A stretch of 32,533 nucleotides of DNA from Actinomycetota bacterium (lineage in GTDB: Bacteria > Actinomycetota > Actinomycetes > Nanopelagicales > Nanopelagicaceae). The position numbers and the translations under genes are program-made. Positions 1 through 8,303 of the stretch are shown piece by piece (positions within the stretch are counted from its first letter, which is position 1; each line of letters begins with the position of its first letter). The notes below the pieces were generated by a model. The model ran no database searches, was not told the DNA's origin, and saw only the letters and a list, made by a program, of their open reading frames with translations. The stretch lies in contig CANFVU010000014.1 of the NCBI GenBank assembly GCA_947450545.1, forward strand, positions 1 through 32,533, written 5' to 3'.

Positions 1-665
1 AGGAACAAGGTGCACGCATTATTGTGAGTATTGCTGGAGAGACCGTTGAGGATTACGCAGCACTTGCCAGACGCGTTCGAGCCATTCCAAACGTGGTTGG
101 TGTAGAAGTAAATATTTCCTGTCCCAATGTAGAAAACCGTGGAATGGTTTTCTCGTGCCAACCTGATACCGCCCGCGCAGCAATAGAGAATGTGCGACGA
201 AACATCGGAGGAGACTTACCGATCATCGCCAAGCTCTCGCCAGATGTCACTGATATTGCGCTCATTGCAAAAGAGGTTGTTAATGCAGGAGCAGATGGTG
301 TTGCTTTGATCAATACGGTTCTGGGAATGGTCATCGACATCAATTCAATGCGCCCAAAACTAGCTCAAAAAACTGGTGGCTTATCAGGGCCAGCCATTAG
401 ACCCATAGCTGTTCGCGCAATTTATCAAGTCCATGCCGCGCTACCTAAGATTCCTATTATCGGTATGGGTGGAGTTTCTAGTGGTAAAGATGCATTGGAG
501 CTCGTGCTCGCTGGTGCAAGTGCAATCTCAGTAGGTACAGCTACTTTTGGAAACCCTATTGCTGCAATGACGATTAAATCTGAATTGAAGGATTTGTTAA
601 TCGAACGTAGCTTTGAAAACTTTATTGATGCTATTGGTTTTGCCCATCGCTTAGAAGATCGTTAA
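1..665 (+). CDS. pyrD: Dihydroorotate dehydrogenase, class 1B catalytic subunit (5'-truncated by window edge)
   Basis: Oxidises dihydroorotate to orotate in pyrimidine (UMP) synthesis. The frame is open from base 3, so about 220 C-terminal residues are visible and the true start lies outside the window. The GTG at 24 is not taken as the start because family-like sequence continues upstream of it. Visible motifs are NISCPNV, carrying the active-site cysteine of class 1 enzymes, then KLSPDVTD, GGLSGPAI, IIGMGGV and SVGTATF, which are FMN-binding strands of the TIM barrel. The pattern matches the class 1B (PyrDB) type of Bacillus and Lactococcus rather than the membrane-bound class 2 enzyme. Class 1B enzymes need an iron-sulfur/FAD partner, PyrK, which would be expected upstream. 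pyrF follows after 10 bases on the same strand. Confidence 0.93.
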   Translation, partial: EQGARIIVSIAGETVEDYAALARRVRAIPNVVGVEVNISCPNVENRGMVFSCQPDTARAAIENVRRNIGGDLPIIAKLSPDVTDIALIAKEVVNAGADGVALINTVLGMVIDINSMRPKLAQKTGGLSGPAIRPIAVRAIYQVHAALPKIPIIGMGGVSSGKDALELVLAGASAISVGTATFGNPIAAMTIKSELKDLLIERSFENFIDAIGFAHRLEDR

Positions 666-675
666 AAGGGGTTCC

Positions 676-1371
676 ATGTCTGCTTCGCCGCTTATTCTCG
701 CTTTAGATACACCAGATTTGGATACAGCACGCTCGTGGATCGAAGCGACGCGTTCGACAATCTCGATTTATAAGACTGGATTGGAATTCTTCTTAACACA
801 CGGTGCAGAAGGTATTGCTCGGCTCCGAGAAGCTGGAGACTTCGATCTATTTTTGGATTTGAAGCTTCACGATATCCCTAACACCGTCGCCTCCGCGACT
901 AAGACAGTGATCGCCATCAATCCACGTTTTCTCACAGTGCATGCATCCGGTGGTCGAGATATGGTGAAAGCCGCTTCTGAAGCTGCACCACATATTGATA
1001 TCACTGCAGTCACGATTTTGACCTCACTCTCTGAGTCAGCTATTCAAGAGATTGGGTACAAAGCGAACGCGCTTGATTCAGCTGTGAATCTTGCAAAGAT
1101 TTCTGTCGAAGCAGGAGCTCGTGCGATTGTGTGTTCACCACTTGAAGTTTCCGCAATCCGCACAGCTGTTGGATTAGCACCCATCATTATCACCCCAGGA
1201 GTTCGTCCTGCTGGTTCAGATCTGGGAGATCAGAGCAGAGTGATGACTCCTAAAGATGCAATCGCAGCGGGATCGACGCTTCTCGTTATCGGCCGTCCAA
1301 TTACTTCCTTGGGGGATCCGCGATTGATGAGCGAGAAAGCAAAAGAGATTTCAGAGAGCGCTTTGGCTTAA
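676..1371 (+). CDS. pyrF: Orotidine 5'-phosphate decarboxylase
   Basis: Decarboxylates OMP to UMP, the last step of de novo pyrimidine synthesis. The 231-residue protein has the catalytic Asp-Lys-x-x-Asp array in DLKLHDIPNT, the phosphate-binding ITPGVRP segment near the C-terminus, and the VIGRPIT loop. Its length and motif spacing are those of the compact E. coli/Bacillus-type subfamily. Mycobacterium and Streptomyces usually carry a longer second subfamily (about 270-280 residues, DVKRGDI-type motif). The ATG is preceded by AAAAGGGG, a good ribosome binding site 5 bases away. The gene follows pyrD by 10 bases and is followed by the mIHF-Gmk gene after 2 bases, so it lies inside an operon. 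Confidence 0.95.
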   Translation: MSASPLILALDTPDLDTARSWIEATRSTISIYKTGLEFFLTHGAEGIARLREAGDFDLFLDLKLHDIPNTVASATKTVIAINPRFLTVHASGGRDMVKAASEAAPHIDITAVTILTSLSESAIQEIGYKANALDSAVNLAKISVEAGARAIVCSPLEVSAIRTAVGLAPIIITPGVRPAGSDLGDQSRVMTPKDAIAAGSTLLVIGRPITSLGDPRLMSEKAKEISESALA

Positions 1372-1373
1372 TT

Positions 1374-2255
1374 GTGAGCTCACGACCTCTTCCACCTGTG
1401 CTCACGCAGGAGCAGCGGAGGGAAAATCTTCTGAAAGCAAAAGCTGCACGGATCGAACGAGCGCAGGTTAAGAATGAGATTTCGCTCAATCAGAAGTCTA
1501 TCTTCGACGCAATTAATGACCCACGAGATTCAATTCAGCGAATGAAAGTGATCGAACTACTCGAATCAATTCCAGGAGTAGGGCCTGCGCGGGCAGAACT
1601 CATCATGGAGAAGCGGAAGATTTCTTTATCGCGTAGAATCGCAGGTCTCGGGCCACATCAATTGCGTGCACTTCGGAAGGAGGTCGGCATTATGAAAGTT
1701 GATCCTCAATATGGATCGCTCATCGTGATGTCTGGACCTGGCGGAGTTGGAAAGAGCACCATCACACAACATTTAAAGAGCGATCCTCGATTCTGGGTCA
1801 GTATTTCTGCGACAACTCGTGAACCACGCACAACTGAGAAAGATGGAGTTGATTACTTCTTCGTAACCGAGAACAAATTTGATCAGATGGTTGCAAAGGA
1901 TGAATTTTTGGAATGGGCTAATTTCGCAGGAGCTCGTTACGGCACCCCACGTTCACCAGTCAATGAGTGGCGCGAGATGGGCAAACATGTCTTGCTAGAA
2001 ATTGAGATAGCCGGGGCTCGACAAATTCGCGTCAGTGATCCCACCGCTAAGTTGGTCTTCATCTCGCCTCCATCATGGGAAGAACTCGAGTCTCGACTAG
2101 CCAACAGAGGTACTGATTCGCCAGAACGTCGCGAAGCGAGGCTCGCTCTTGCGCGTGAAGAGATGGCTGCCGCCTCAGAGTTCGACCTCACCATCGTAAA
2201 TGAGCAGGTCGAGAGCGTTGTCGCTCAGATGGTATCCTTGGCGACTGCACCATAA
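1374..2255 (+). CDS. gmk: Fused actinobacterial integration host factor (mIHF) and guanylate kinase
   Basis: One uninterrupted frame of 293 residues starts at a GTG two bases after pyrF stops. Residues 1-106 form an mIHF-type nucleoid/DNA-binding module: a basic helical N-terminus, then GVGPARAELIMEK and SRRIAGLGPHQLRAL, the helix-turn-helix-like core of that family. Residues 107-293 form a full-length guanylate kinase (GMP + ATP to GDP + ADP) with P-loop GPGGVGKS at 121-128, TTREPR and DYFFV for GMP binding, and a lid around RGTDSPERREARL. In many actinobacteria mihF and gmk are separate adjacent genes. Here no stop separates them, but a strong Shine-Dalgarno and in-frame ATG lie exactly at the junction, so free Gmk (187 residues) may also be made. 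rpoZ follows 18 bases later. Confidence 0.93.
   Translation: MSSRPLPPVLTQEQRRENLLKAKAARIERAQVKNEISLNQKSIFDAINDPRDSIQRMKVIELLESIPGVGPARAELIMEKRKISLSRRIAGLGPHQLRALRKEVGIMKVDPQYGSLIVMSGPGGVGKSTITQHLKSDPRFWVSISATTREPRTTEKDGVDYFFVTENKFDQMVAKDEFLEWANFAGARYGTPRSPVNEWREMGKHVLLEIEIAGARQIRVSDPTAKLVFISPPSWEELESRLANRGTDSPERREARLALAREEMAAASEFDLTIVNEQVESVVAQMVSLATAP
1677..1694 (+). promoter_or_regulatory. Internal ribosome binding site and ATG for stand-alone guanylate kinase
   Basis: AAGGAGGT at 1677-1684 matches the anti-Shine-Dalgarno sequence over eight bases. It is followed by 7 bases and an ATG at 1692-1694, in frame with the long gene (codon 107). Translation from here gives a protein starting MKVDPQYG and reaching the P-loop about 14 residues later, the usual length of an ordinary Gmk N-terminus. 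The stretch also encodes Arg-Lys-Glu-Val, so chance is possible, but strength, spacing and position at the domain boundary argue for a real start. Confidence 0.75.
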
Positions 2256-2273
2256 GAGTTATAAGGGGTTCAA

Positions 2274-2555
2274 GTGTCTAATTTGTCTGCTAACGACGGA
2301 ATTACTAATCCACCAATCGATCAATTGCTCGATAAAGCTGGATCGAAATACAGCCTTGTTCTCTATGCTGCTAAGCGTGCGCGCCAGATCAACGCTTACT
2401 ACTCACAATTGGGTGAGGGGTTACTTGAATACGTTGGCCCACTGGTTGATACATACGTTCATGAGAAGCCTCTCTCTATCGCTCTTCGCGAGATCAACGA
2501 GGGTCTACTCACCATCGAAAATCTCGAGCCAAAGAGCGTCGAAGCTTCAGCTTAA
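2274..2555 (+). CDS. rpoZ: RNA polymerase omega subunit
   Basis: Small subunit that helps fold and stabilise the beta' subunit of RNA polymerase. The 93-residue protein has the family core: [28 protein letters not shown] followed in the C-terminal part by [17 protein letters not shown], the pattern in which omega contacts beta'. GTG is the start; AAGGGG lies 5 bases upstream, very like the site in front of pyrF. It sits between gmk and coaBC, its common position in bacteria. Confidence 0.93.
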   Translation: MSNLSANDGITNPPIDQLLDKAGSKYSLVLYAAKRARQINAYYSQLGEGLLEYVGPLVDTYVHEKPLSIALREINEGLLTIENLEPKSVEASA

Positions 2556-2569
2556 ATTTTAGGTGAGCA

Positions 2570-3781
2570 ATGGTCCCACCTCTTTTTAACACCTCCCGCG
2601 AGATCATTCTTGGAGTTGGCGGAGGCATTGCTGCATACAAGTCTTGCGACCTATTGCGACGGCTTCAAGATGCCGGTTTCCTAGTTTCGGTTATCCCGAC
2701 TCGGTCGTCACTGAACTTCGTGGGGAAAGCGACGTGGGAAGCCCTTTCAGGTCGTCGCGTTCAGGATGATTTATGGAACAACGTTCACGAAGTTCCGCAT
2801 GTTGCAATGGCAAAAAGCGCTCGTGGAATTGTTATCGCACCGGCTACTGCTGATCTAATCGCACGCATTGCTTCAGGACGAGCCGATGATTTTCTCACAA
2901 ATGTTCTTCTTGCAAGTAGTGCACCTTTGATTGTGGTTCCTGCAATGCATACAGAAATGTGGCTCAATCCCGCAACTGTTGCGAATGTACAGACACTTCG
3001 TGATCGTGGTGTCACGGTCATCGACCCGGCTACAGGAAAACTTACGAGCGGCGATGTTGGGGTAGGGCGTTATCCAGAGAGTTCAGAGATTGTAAAAACT
3101 GTTGAGTCGGTTCTCGGACACGCATCAGATTTGCGGAATCGAAAGGTGTTGATCAGCGCTGGGGGCACTCGCGAACCTATTGATGCAGTTCGCTATATCG
3201 GAAATGCCTCTTCAGGTAAGCAAGGAATTGCACTCGCAATCGAAGCCGCGCAGCGTGGTGCTGATGTAACTCTTGTACTTGCAAATGCGCCAGAAACACA
3301 TCTTGAGGGAATCGACGTTGTGCATGTCTCTACTGCTCACCAAATGTACGACGCTCTTCAATCACACTTCGAAGGCAGTGAGATTGTTGTGATGGCTGCC
3401 GCTGTTTCCGATGCTCGCCCTGCACATCCTTCAGATCAGAAAATTTCGAAAGCGGATTACACAACGATTGAATTGATTGCGAATCCTGACATCATTGCAG
3501 ACCTATGCAAAAAGAAAGAGAAGCAGTTTGTTATCGGGTTCGCTGCCCAAACAGGGGAGCAAGCAGTTGCCCAAGGAGAAAGCAAGCTCAAGGCAAAGAA
3601 CCTTGATTTGATTTATGTCAACGATGTCTCAGGTGGTGCGATTTTCGGAAGCAATCAAACTTCAGGGACCATCATTGATGCATCGGGTAATGTCACTCAA
3701 TTTTCGCAGGGATCAAAGTCGACACTTGCGAGCCAACTCCTTAGTATCGCTATCGATAAGTTAGGTTATGCAAATGACTAA
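2570..3781 (+). CDS. coaBC: Bifunctional phosphopantothenoylcysteine decarboxylase / phosphopantothenate-cysteine ligase
   Basis: Makes 4'-phosphopantetheine from 4'-phosphopantothenate and cysteine in coenzyme A synthesis. The 403-residue protein has both usual parts. Residues 1-180 are the FMN-dependent decarboxylase (CoaC) with [10 protein letters not shown], active-site His77 in [26 protein letters not shown] and the substrate motif PAMHTEMW (His in place of the common Asn). Residues 190-403 are the CTP-dependent ligase (CoaB) with [25 protein letters not shown] and the KISKADY lysine region. A weak AGGTGAG precedes the ATG. Its end overlaps the start of metK. Confidence 0.95.
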   Translation: MVPPLFNTSREIILGVGGGIAAYKSCDLLRRLQDAGFLVSVIPTRSSLNFVGKATWEALSGRRVQDDLWNNVHEVPHVAMAKSARGIVIAPATADLIARIASGRADDFLTNVLLASSAPLIVVPAMHTEMWLNPATVANVQTLRDRGVTVIDPATGKLTSGDVGVGRYPESSEIVKTVESVLGHASDLRNRKVLISAGGTREPIDAVRYIGNASSGKQGIALAIEAAQRGADVTLVLANAPETHLEGIDVVHVSTAHQMYDALQSHFEGSEIVVMAAAVSDARPAHPSDQKISKADYTTIELIANPDIIADLCKKKEKQFVIGFAAQTGEQAVAQGESKLKAKNLDLIYVNDVSGGAIFGSNQTSGTIIDASGNVTQFSQGSKSTLASQLLSIAIDKLGYAND

Positions 3782-4967
3782 ACGCCTCTTCACTTCAGAA
3801 TCTGTTACCGAAGGCCACCCAGATAAGATGGCGGACCAGATTTCGGATGCGATTCTTGATTCACTTCTCAGTCAAGACTCCAAGAGTCGCGTTGCTGTTG
3901 AAACCCTCATCACTACCGGGCAAGTACATGTCGCCGGCGAGGTCACCACTAACGGATATGCCGATGTCATGAGCATTGTGCGTGACACAGTCTTGGCAAT
4001 CGGTTATGACTCCTCTGAAAAGGGTTTCGATGGAAATTCATGTGGCGTTTCGCTTTCTATTGGCCAACAGTCACAAGATATCGCTCAAGGAGTCGACTCA
4101 GCTTTTGAGAAGCGTGTCTCTTCATCAGTTGATCCACTCGATTTACAAGGTGCGGGCGATCAGGGGCTCATGTTTGGTTACGCGTGCGATGACACTCCAG
4201 AATTGATGCCTCTTCCAATTCACCTTGCCCATCAGCTCTCGCTGAAGCTTTCTGAAGTGCGCAAGAGCGGAGCGTTGCCTTATCTTCGCCCTGATGGAAA
4301 GACCCAAGTAACAATCGAATACGATGGAGATAAAGCAGTTGCTCTCAATACTGTGGTGATCTCCTCCCAGCATTCTGCCGATGTTGATCTTGAAAAGACT
4401 CTTGCTCCTGATATCAAGAAGTTAGTTATCGATCCGATCATCTCGGGCTTGAATATTGATACATCTGATGTACGCATGCTCATCAACCCAACAGGGCGTT
4501 TTGTTATCGGTGGACCAATGGGAGATGCGGGACTAACAGGTCGAAAGATCATCGTCGATACCTACGGCGGCATGGCACGCCATGGCGGAGGAGCTTTCTC
4601 TGGAAAAGATCCTTCGAAAGTGGATCGTTCTGCTGCTTATGCAATGCGTTGGGTAGCTAAAAACGTTGTCGCGGCTGGTTTAGCATCACGTTGTGAAGTA
4701 CAAGTTGCGTATGCGATTGGTAAAGCTCAACCAGTTGGTCTCTTCGTAGAATGTTTCGGAACCGAAAAGGTTCCTGTACTTGCTATCGAAGCAGCAATTG
4801 AATCAGTTTTTGACCTGCGTCCCGCTGCGATCATTCGAGATTTGAATCTACTTCGTCCAATCTATTCAAAGACAAGCAGTTACGGTCACTTTGGACGCGA
4901 GCTTCCTGAATTTGCGTGGGAGAAGACAGATCGTGCAGCAGCGCTGCAAGCCGCAGTTAAGGGTTAG
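3774..4967 (+). CDS. metK: S-adenosylmethionine synthetase
   Basis: Forms S-adenosylmethionine from methionine and ATP in the cytoplasm. The roughly 397-residue protein carries [22 protein letters not shown] at the N-terminus, [12 protein letters not shown] in the middle and [19 protein letters not shown], the triphosphate-binding glycine-rich loop. I chose ATG 3774 (MTKRLF) because AGG at 3763-3765 is 8 bases upstream; an ATG at 3768 would add two residues but leaves only 2 bases of spacing. The gene overlaps the end of coaBC by 8 bases, which suggests translational coupling. Its product serves the methyltransferases RsmB and TrmI in this window, and MetH can supply the methionine. Confidence 0.96.
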   Translation: MTKRLFTSESVTEGHPDKMADQISDAILDSLLSQDSKSRVAVETLITTGQVHVAGEVTTNGYADVMSIVRDTVLAIGYDSSEKGFDGNSCGVSLSIGQQSQDIAQGVDSAFEKRVSSSVDPLDLQGAGDQGLMFGYACDDTPELMPLPIHLAHQLSLKLSEVRKSGALPYLRPDGKTQVTIEYDGDKAVALNTVVISSQHSADVDLEKTLAPDIKKLVIDPIISGLNIDTSDVRMLINPTGRFVIGGPMGDAGLTGRKIIVDTYGGMARHGGGAFSGKDPSKVDRSAAYAMRWVAKNVVAAGLASRCEVQVAYAIGKAQPVGLFVECFGTEKVPVLAIEAAIESVFDLRPAAIIRDLNLLRPIYSKTSSYGHFGRELPEFAWEKTDRAAALQAAVKG

Positions 4968-4973
4968 TGAGTT

Positions 4974-6791
4974 GTGGCTTTAATACGGCCACTGAAACTG
5001 CGATCAGAAAAGGTTGCGGTTCGTCAGACGCGCGCGTCTCACGATCCCATTGCTTTTGTTCTCGTTGATACGAAAGTCTTTCATCTCGATGAACCGTATT
5101 CATATCTCATCCCAGAAGCTGTATCCGACCGAATCACCGTTGGATCTCTCGTCAAAATTCCTTTTGGTCGCACGACCACTGAGGGAGTCGTTCTCGGAAG
5201 AACGTCAGATGGCTCCACTGCAGGTTTGAAATTTATCGAGTCTCTGATTTCCGACATTGCCCCCATGGGTAAAGGTCAGATTCATCTCACACATGATGTC
5301 GCTAAGAGATATGGAGTCCCGCAGTGGGATGTAATGCGGCTAGCTCTTCCCGCCTATGTTGCCTCCGGCGAAAAACGCGCAAAGGTAGAGAATCTACCCA
5401 AGATTGAGACAGCGGGAAGCATCGATAGGTTTGCACTCACGCTACTTCCAGGGTCATCACTTGTAGACCAAGTGCAGCTCTATGCCGCCCGAAAATCAGA
5501 GCACAAAACCCTTGTGGTTGTCCCAGATCAGAAGACCTTAGATAAGTTTGAAGGGATTGCAGACATTCTTCTATCGGGCACACTCCCGAAAAGCGACAAG
5601 TATCAAAAGTACCTCGAAGCCAATTGCCTTCAGAGCGGTCTTGTAGTTGGTCTTCGAAGCTCGGTATTCCTGGAACTTAACCCAGGTGATCAACTAGTCG
5701 TAGTAAGTGATTCAGATGCAAATTTATACGAACGTCACACACCCACATATAACGTTCGAGATGTTGCGCTGCTTCGTGCAGTAGACGCCTCACTCTGTTT
5801 CATCAGCCCATCGCATTCTTTGGAAATCGAGAGACTTATCGAAATTGGTTATTTGGAAGAGAGGTCGGCGGGGGAGCGAAACCGAAAGGTTCTCAATGAG
5901 TCATCGACAAATCTCCATGCAGTTGTTTCCGAAGGTTTGAAAAAGGGAAATGTTTTGTTGGTGCATGCAAATGCTGGTTATGTGAATTCTTTTCTGTGCA
6001 ATCATTGCAGGAACATGGCTACGTGTTCGTGCGGTGAACGGTTAATTTTGCAGCGAGATGGCAAAGGCACTCAATGCCCGATGTGCGCTACCAAGAGTGA
6101 ATCATGGAGTTGTTTCTATTGCCAGCGTTCAATCCCTCAATCGCTCAGTCAAGGTGTTCTGAAGAGAGCCGAAGATTATGGTCGATCATTTCCCAACACC
6201 CGCGTTGTTGTATCAAGTAGCGATGGAGCACTTACTACTCTTCCCGAGGAGAAGGTATTGGTGATTTCTACACCAGGCATGGAGCCTGATGGTGATTATG
6301 CAGCAGTTTGTTTGCTGGATGGAGAGCAGATATTTGGACGTACCGGTTTACGAAGTGATGAAAGCGGTGAATTGCACTGGGCAAGTGCTGCAAACAAAGT
6401 TTCCGAGGGTGGCACCGTCTTCATTTCCCTCCCGCTCGAACATCCCGTCACACAGGCCTTCACGCGAGGTTCTTTCAAGTTACGCCATCGTTCTGAACTT
6501 GCGTCGCGGCTTTCTGCAAAACTTCCTCCCGAATTTCGGTTGATATCCATTGAAGGTTCCGTCAAGGATTTATCCTCCGTGCTCTCATTCTTAGAGACCG
6601 ACACCTCCGAGATGGAGATCGTGACCATTGGCCCAATCGAGATAGGGAAAGATCTCTCACGCTTGCTTGTTAAATATCCTGTTTCAATGGGCAATAGCGT
6701 CGTTAGAAAAGTTCATGAAATGAATCGAATTCGCAGTCTTCAAGCACTTACTGTGTTGCGAGTGTCTGTAGATCCATACGAGTTCATCTAG
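4974..6791 (+). CDS. priA: PriA-like primosomal protein with degenerate helicase motifs
   Basis: Homologue of replication-restart protein PriA at its usual actinobacterial place after metK. The N-terminal DNA-binding region (AFVLVDTKVFHLDEPYSYLIP, residues 28-48) is well kept. A zinc-binding Cys array is retained: CNHC, CSC, CPMC and CFYC within about 45 residues. The ATPase is not. The Walker A site reads LLPGSSLVDQ instead of GxTGSGKT, the DEEH box reads SDSD inside VVSDSDANLYERHTPTYNVRD, and the RAGRAG-like motif VI is gone. The 605-residue length is short against about 730 in E. coli. It probably binds DNA forks or partner proteins without unwinding DNA. The GTG start lies 6 bases after metK. 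Confidence 0.85.
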   Translation: MALIRPLKLRSEKVAVRQTRASHDPIAFVLVDTKVFHLDEPYSYLIPEAVSDRITVGSLVKIPFGRTTTEGVVLGRTSDGSTAGLKFIESLISDIAPMGKGQIHLTHDVAKRYGVPQWDVMRLALPAYVASGEKRAKVENLPKIETAGSIDRFALTLLPGSSLVDQVQLYAARKSEHKTLVVVPDQKTLDKFEGIADILLSGTLPKSDKYQKYLEANCLQSGLVVGLRSSVFLELNPGDQLVVVSDSDANLYERHTPTYNVRDVALLRAVDASLCFISPSHSLEIERLIEIGYLEERSAGERNRKVLNESSTNLHAVVSEGLKKGNVLLVHANAGYVNSFLCNHCRNMATCSCGERLILQRDGKGTQCPMCATKSESWSCFYCQRSIPQSLSQGVLKRAEDYGRSFPNTRVVVSSSDGALTTLPEEKVLVISTPGMEPDGDYAAVCLLDGEQIFGRTGLRSDESGELHWASAANKVSEGGTVFISLPLEHPVTQAFTRGSFKLRHRSELASRLSAKLPPEFRLISIEGSVKDLSSVLSFLETDTSEMEIVTIGPIEIGKDLSRLLVKYPVSMGNSVVRKVHEMNRIRSLQALTVLRVSVDPYEFI

Positions 6792-6794
6792 AAT
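6789..6794 (+). promoter_or_regulatory. Leaderless -10 box for def
   Basis: TAGAAT fits TAnnnT and ends 6 bases before the ATG at 6801, so transcription would begin at or next to the start codon. Its first three bases are also the TAG stop codon of priA. No clear -35 box is visible. Confidence 0.55.
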
Positions 6795-6800
6795 AGTCGT

Positions 6801-7361
6801 ATGTCCATTCAGCCAATTCGATACTTCGGCGACCCGGTGCTGACGACTCCAGCAGCTCCTGTTACTACCTACGATAAAGAGCTTCGTAACTTGGTCGCAG
6901 ATCTCGTCGAGACCATGCAAGATGCGCCTGGCGCAGGACTTGCAGCGCCTCAAATTGGAGTTTCATTGAGAGTCTTTGTTTGGGATGTGGATGACACGGT
7001 AGGACATTTGATTAACCCGACACTGGATTTGAGCGAAGAAATGCAAGAAGGCGATGAAGGTTGTTTGAGTTTTCCCTCTCTGGTCTACAACACTCCACGG
7101 GCACTTCGTGCAGTAGCTAAGGGTTTCAATATGCACGGCGAACCCATTCTTGTAGAAGGAACAGAATTTCTGGCACGAGCACTCCAGCACGAAACGGATC
7201 ATCTCAACGGGATTCTCTTCATCGACAAACTTTCTGCCGATGATAGGAAAGCGGCTATGAAAGAGATTCGTGAAAGTGAATGGTTCGGAGATGCTGCAAG
7301 CCTAGGAAACTCTCCAACAATTAGGATATCTCCACACGCCACTCGCGGCTTAGGTTTCTAG
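6801..7361 (+). CDS. def: Peptide deformylase
   Basis: Removes the formyl group from the N-terminal methionine of new proteins. The 186-residue protein has the three family motifs: GAGLAAPQIG (44-53), EGCLS (86-90, metal ligand Cys88) and HETDH (130-134, two metal-binding histidines and catalytic Glu131). It is followed by fmt, which adds that formyl group to initiator tRNA; the pairing is widespread. The start is supported by a leaderless-type -10 box 6 bases upstream. Confidence 0.96.
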   Translation: MSIQPIRYFGDPVLTTPAAPVTTYDKELRNLVADLVETMQDAPGAGLAAPQIGVSLRVFVWDVDDTVGHLINPTLDLSEEMQEGDEGCLSFPSLVYNTPRALRAVAKGFNMHGEPILVEGTEFLARALQHETDHLNGILFIDKLSADDRKAAMKEIRESEWFGDAASLGNSPTIRISPHATRGLGF

Positions 7362-7382
7362 GTTTACGGACAAGGTGCCTTT

Positions 7383-8303
7383 TTGAACATTGCCTTAGCG
7401 AGTTCCTCTTTTGTTGGAATTCCTATCCTTGAAGCGCTTATGAAAAGCGACGTTTCAATTTCTTACGTAATAACTAATCCCGACAAAGCTGTTGGTCGAG
7501 GTCAAAAGGTTCTTCCAAATTCTTTCGCTCATGCGGCAGCAGAGATGGATGTAAGGGTTGAGAAACCTCAGAATGGGGATGAAATCACCTCGTTATTGCA
7601 ACAAAATCCTGTGGATCTTGTGTTGACCGTTGCGTATGGACAATTAATTAGGGAACCTGCGCTTTCCATTCCGCCTATGGGTTGGCTCAATATTCATTTC
7701 TCACTCCTTCCTGCTTGGAGAGGAGCCGCACCTGTTCAATATGCGCTCATGAATGGTGAAACGCAGACAGGGATAACTGTTTTTCGCCTGGACGCAGGAA
7801 TGGATACCGGACCAGTTTTTGCTTCATGGACTACAAGTATCAACTCGGAAGAGACCACATCTACTCTTCTTGCAAGCCTTGCACAGAGCGCTGCAGAGCA
7901 TATTGGTGAGATATTGAAGCAAGTTACATCGGGAGTCGCACCCGTTGCACAGTCCGATGTAGGAGTGAGTTATGCACCAAAATTAAAGAAAGCTGATGGC
8001 AAAATCGATCTGCATTCCCCGTCGAAAGTAGCTCTTGCAAAGATTCGCGCCTTAGGGGAGAACCCAGGCGCATTTGTTTCGTTTCGCCGTCAACGACTTG
8101 GAATTACCCGCGCTGAAATTTCGTATGCCTCGCATGAAAACACCCAGCCTGGGGAGCTACAGGCTACCAAAAATGAATTGATTCTTTTCCTAGCCGACGG
8201 AGCCATTCGTCTTCTCGGTGTTATTCCTCAAGGAAAGCAAGAAATGTCCGGGGCGGACTTCGCGCGAGGGGCACGGATTAACGCGGGTGAACTTTGTGAG
8301 TAG
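7383..8303 (+). CDS. fmt: Methionyl-tRNA formyltransferase
   Basis: Transfers the formyl group of 10-formyltetrahydrofolate to Met-tRNA for translation initiation. The 306-residue protein has the catalytic NIHFSLLPAWRGAAPVQ block (Asn103, His105) and TGITVFRLDAGMDTGPVF with the catalytic aspartate, then the C-terminal tRNA-binding domain from about residue 205. The start must be TTG: the upstream in-frame codons run back to the def stop without ATG or GTG. AAGGTG 7 bases upstream is a plausible ribosome site. The N-terminal loop reads ASSSFVG where many homologues have AGTPEFA. The gene overlaps rsmB by 8 bases. Confidence 0.95.
   Translation: MNIALASSSFVGIPILEALMKSDVSISYVITNPDKAVGRGQKVLPNSFAHAAAEMDVRVEKPQNGDEITSLLQQNPVDLVLTVAYGQLIREPALSIPPMGWLNIHFSLLPAWRGAAPVQYALMNGETQTGITVFRLDAGMDTGPVFASWTTSINSEETTSTLLASLAQSAAEHIGEILKQVTSGVAPVAQSDVGVSYAPKLKKADGKIDLHSPSKVALAKIRALGENPGAFVSFRRQRLGITRAEISYASHENTQPGELQATKNELILFLADGAIRLLGVIPQGKQEMSGADFARGARINAGELCE

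Noticed and set aside
3768-3773. Earlier ATG for metK
   Set aside because: It adds only two residues and leaves 2 bases to the AGG motif; ATG 3774 is better spaced.
8218-8295. Upstream extension of rsmB
   Set aside because: It lies inside fmt coding; the NusB-like domain begins just after GTG 8296.
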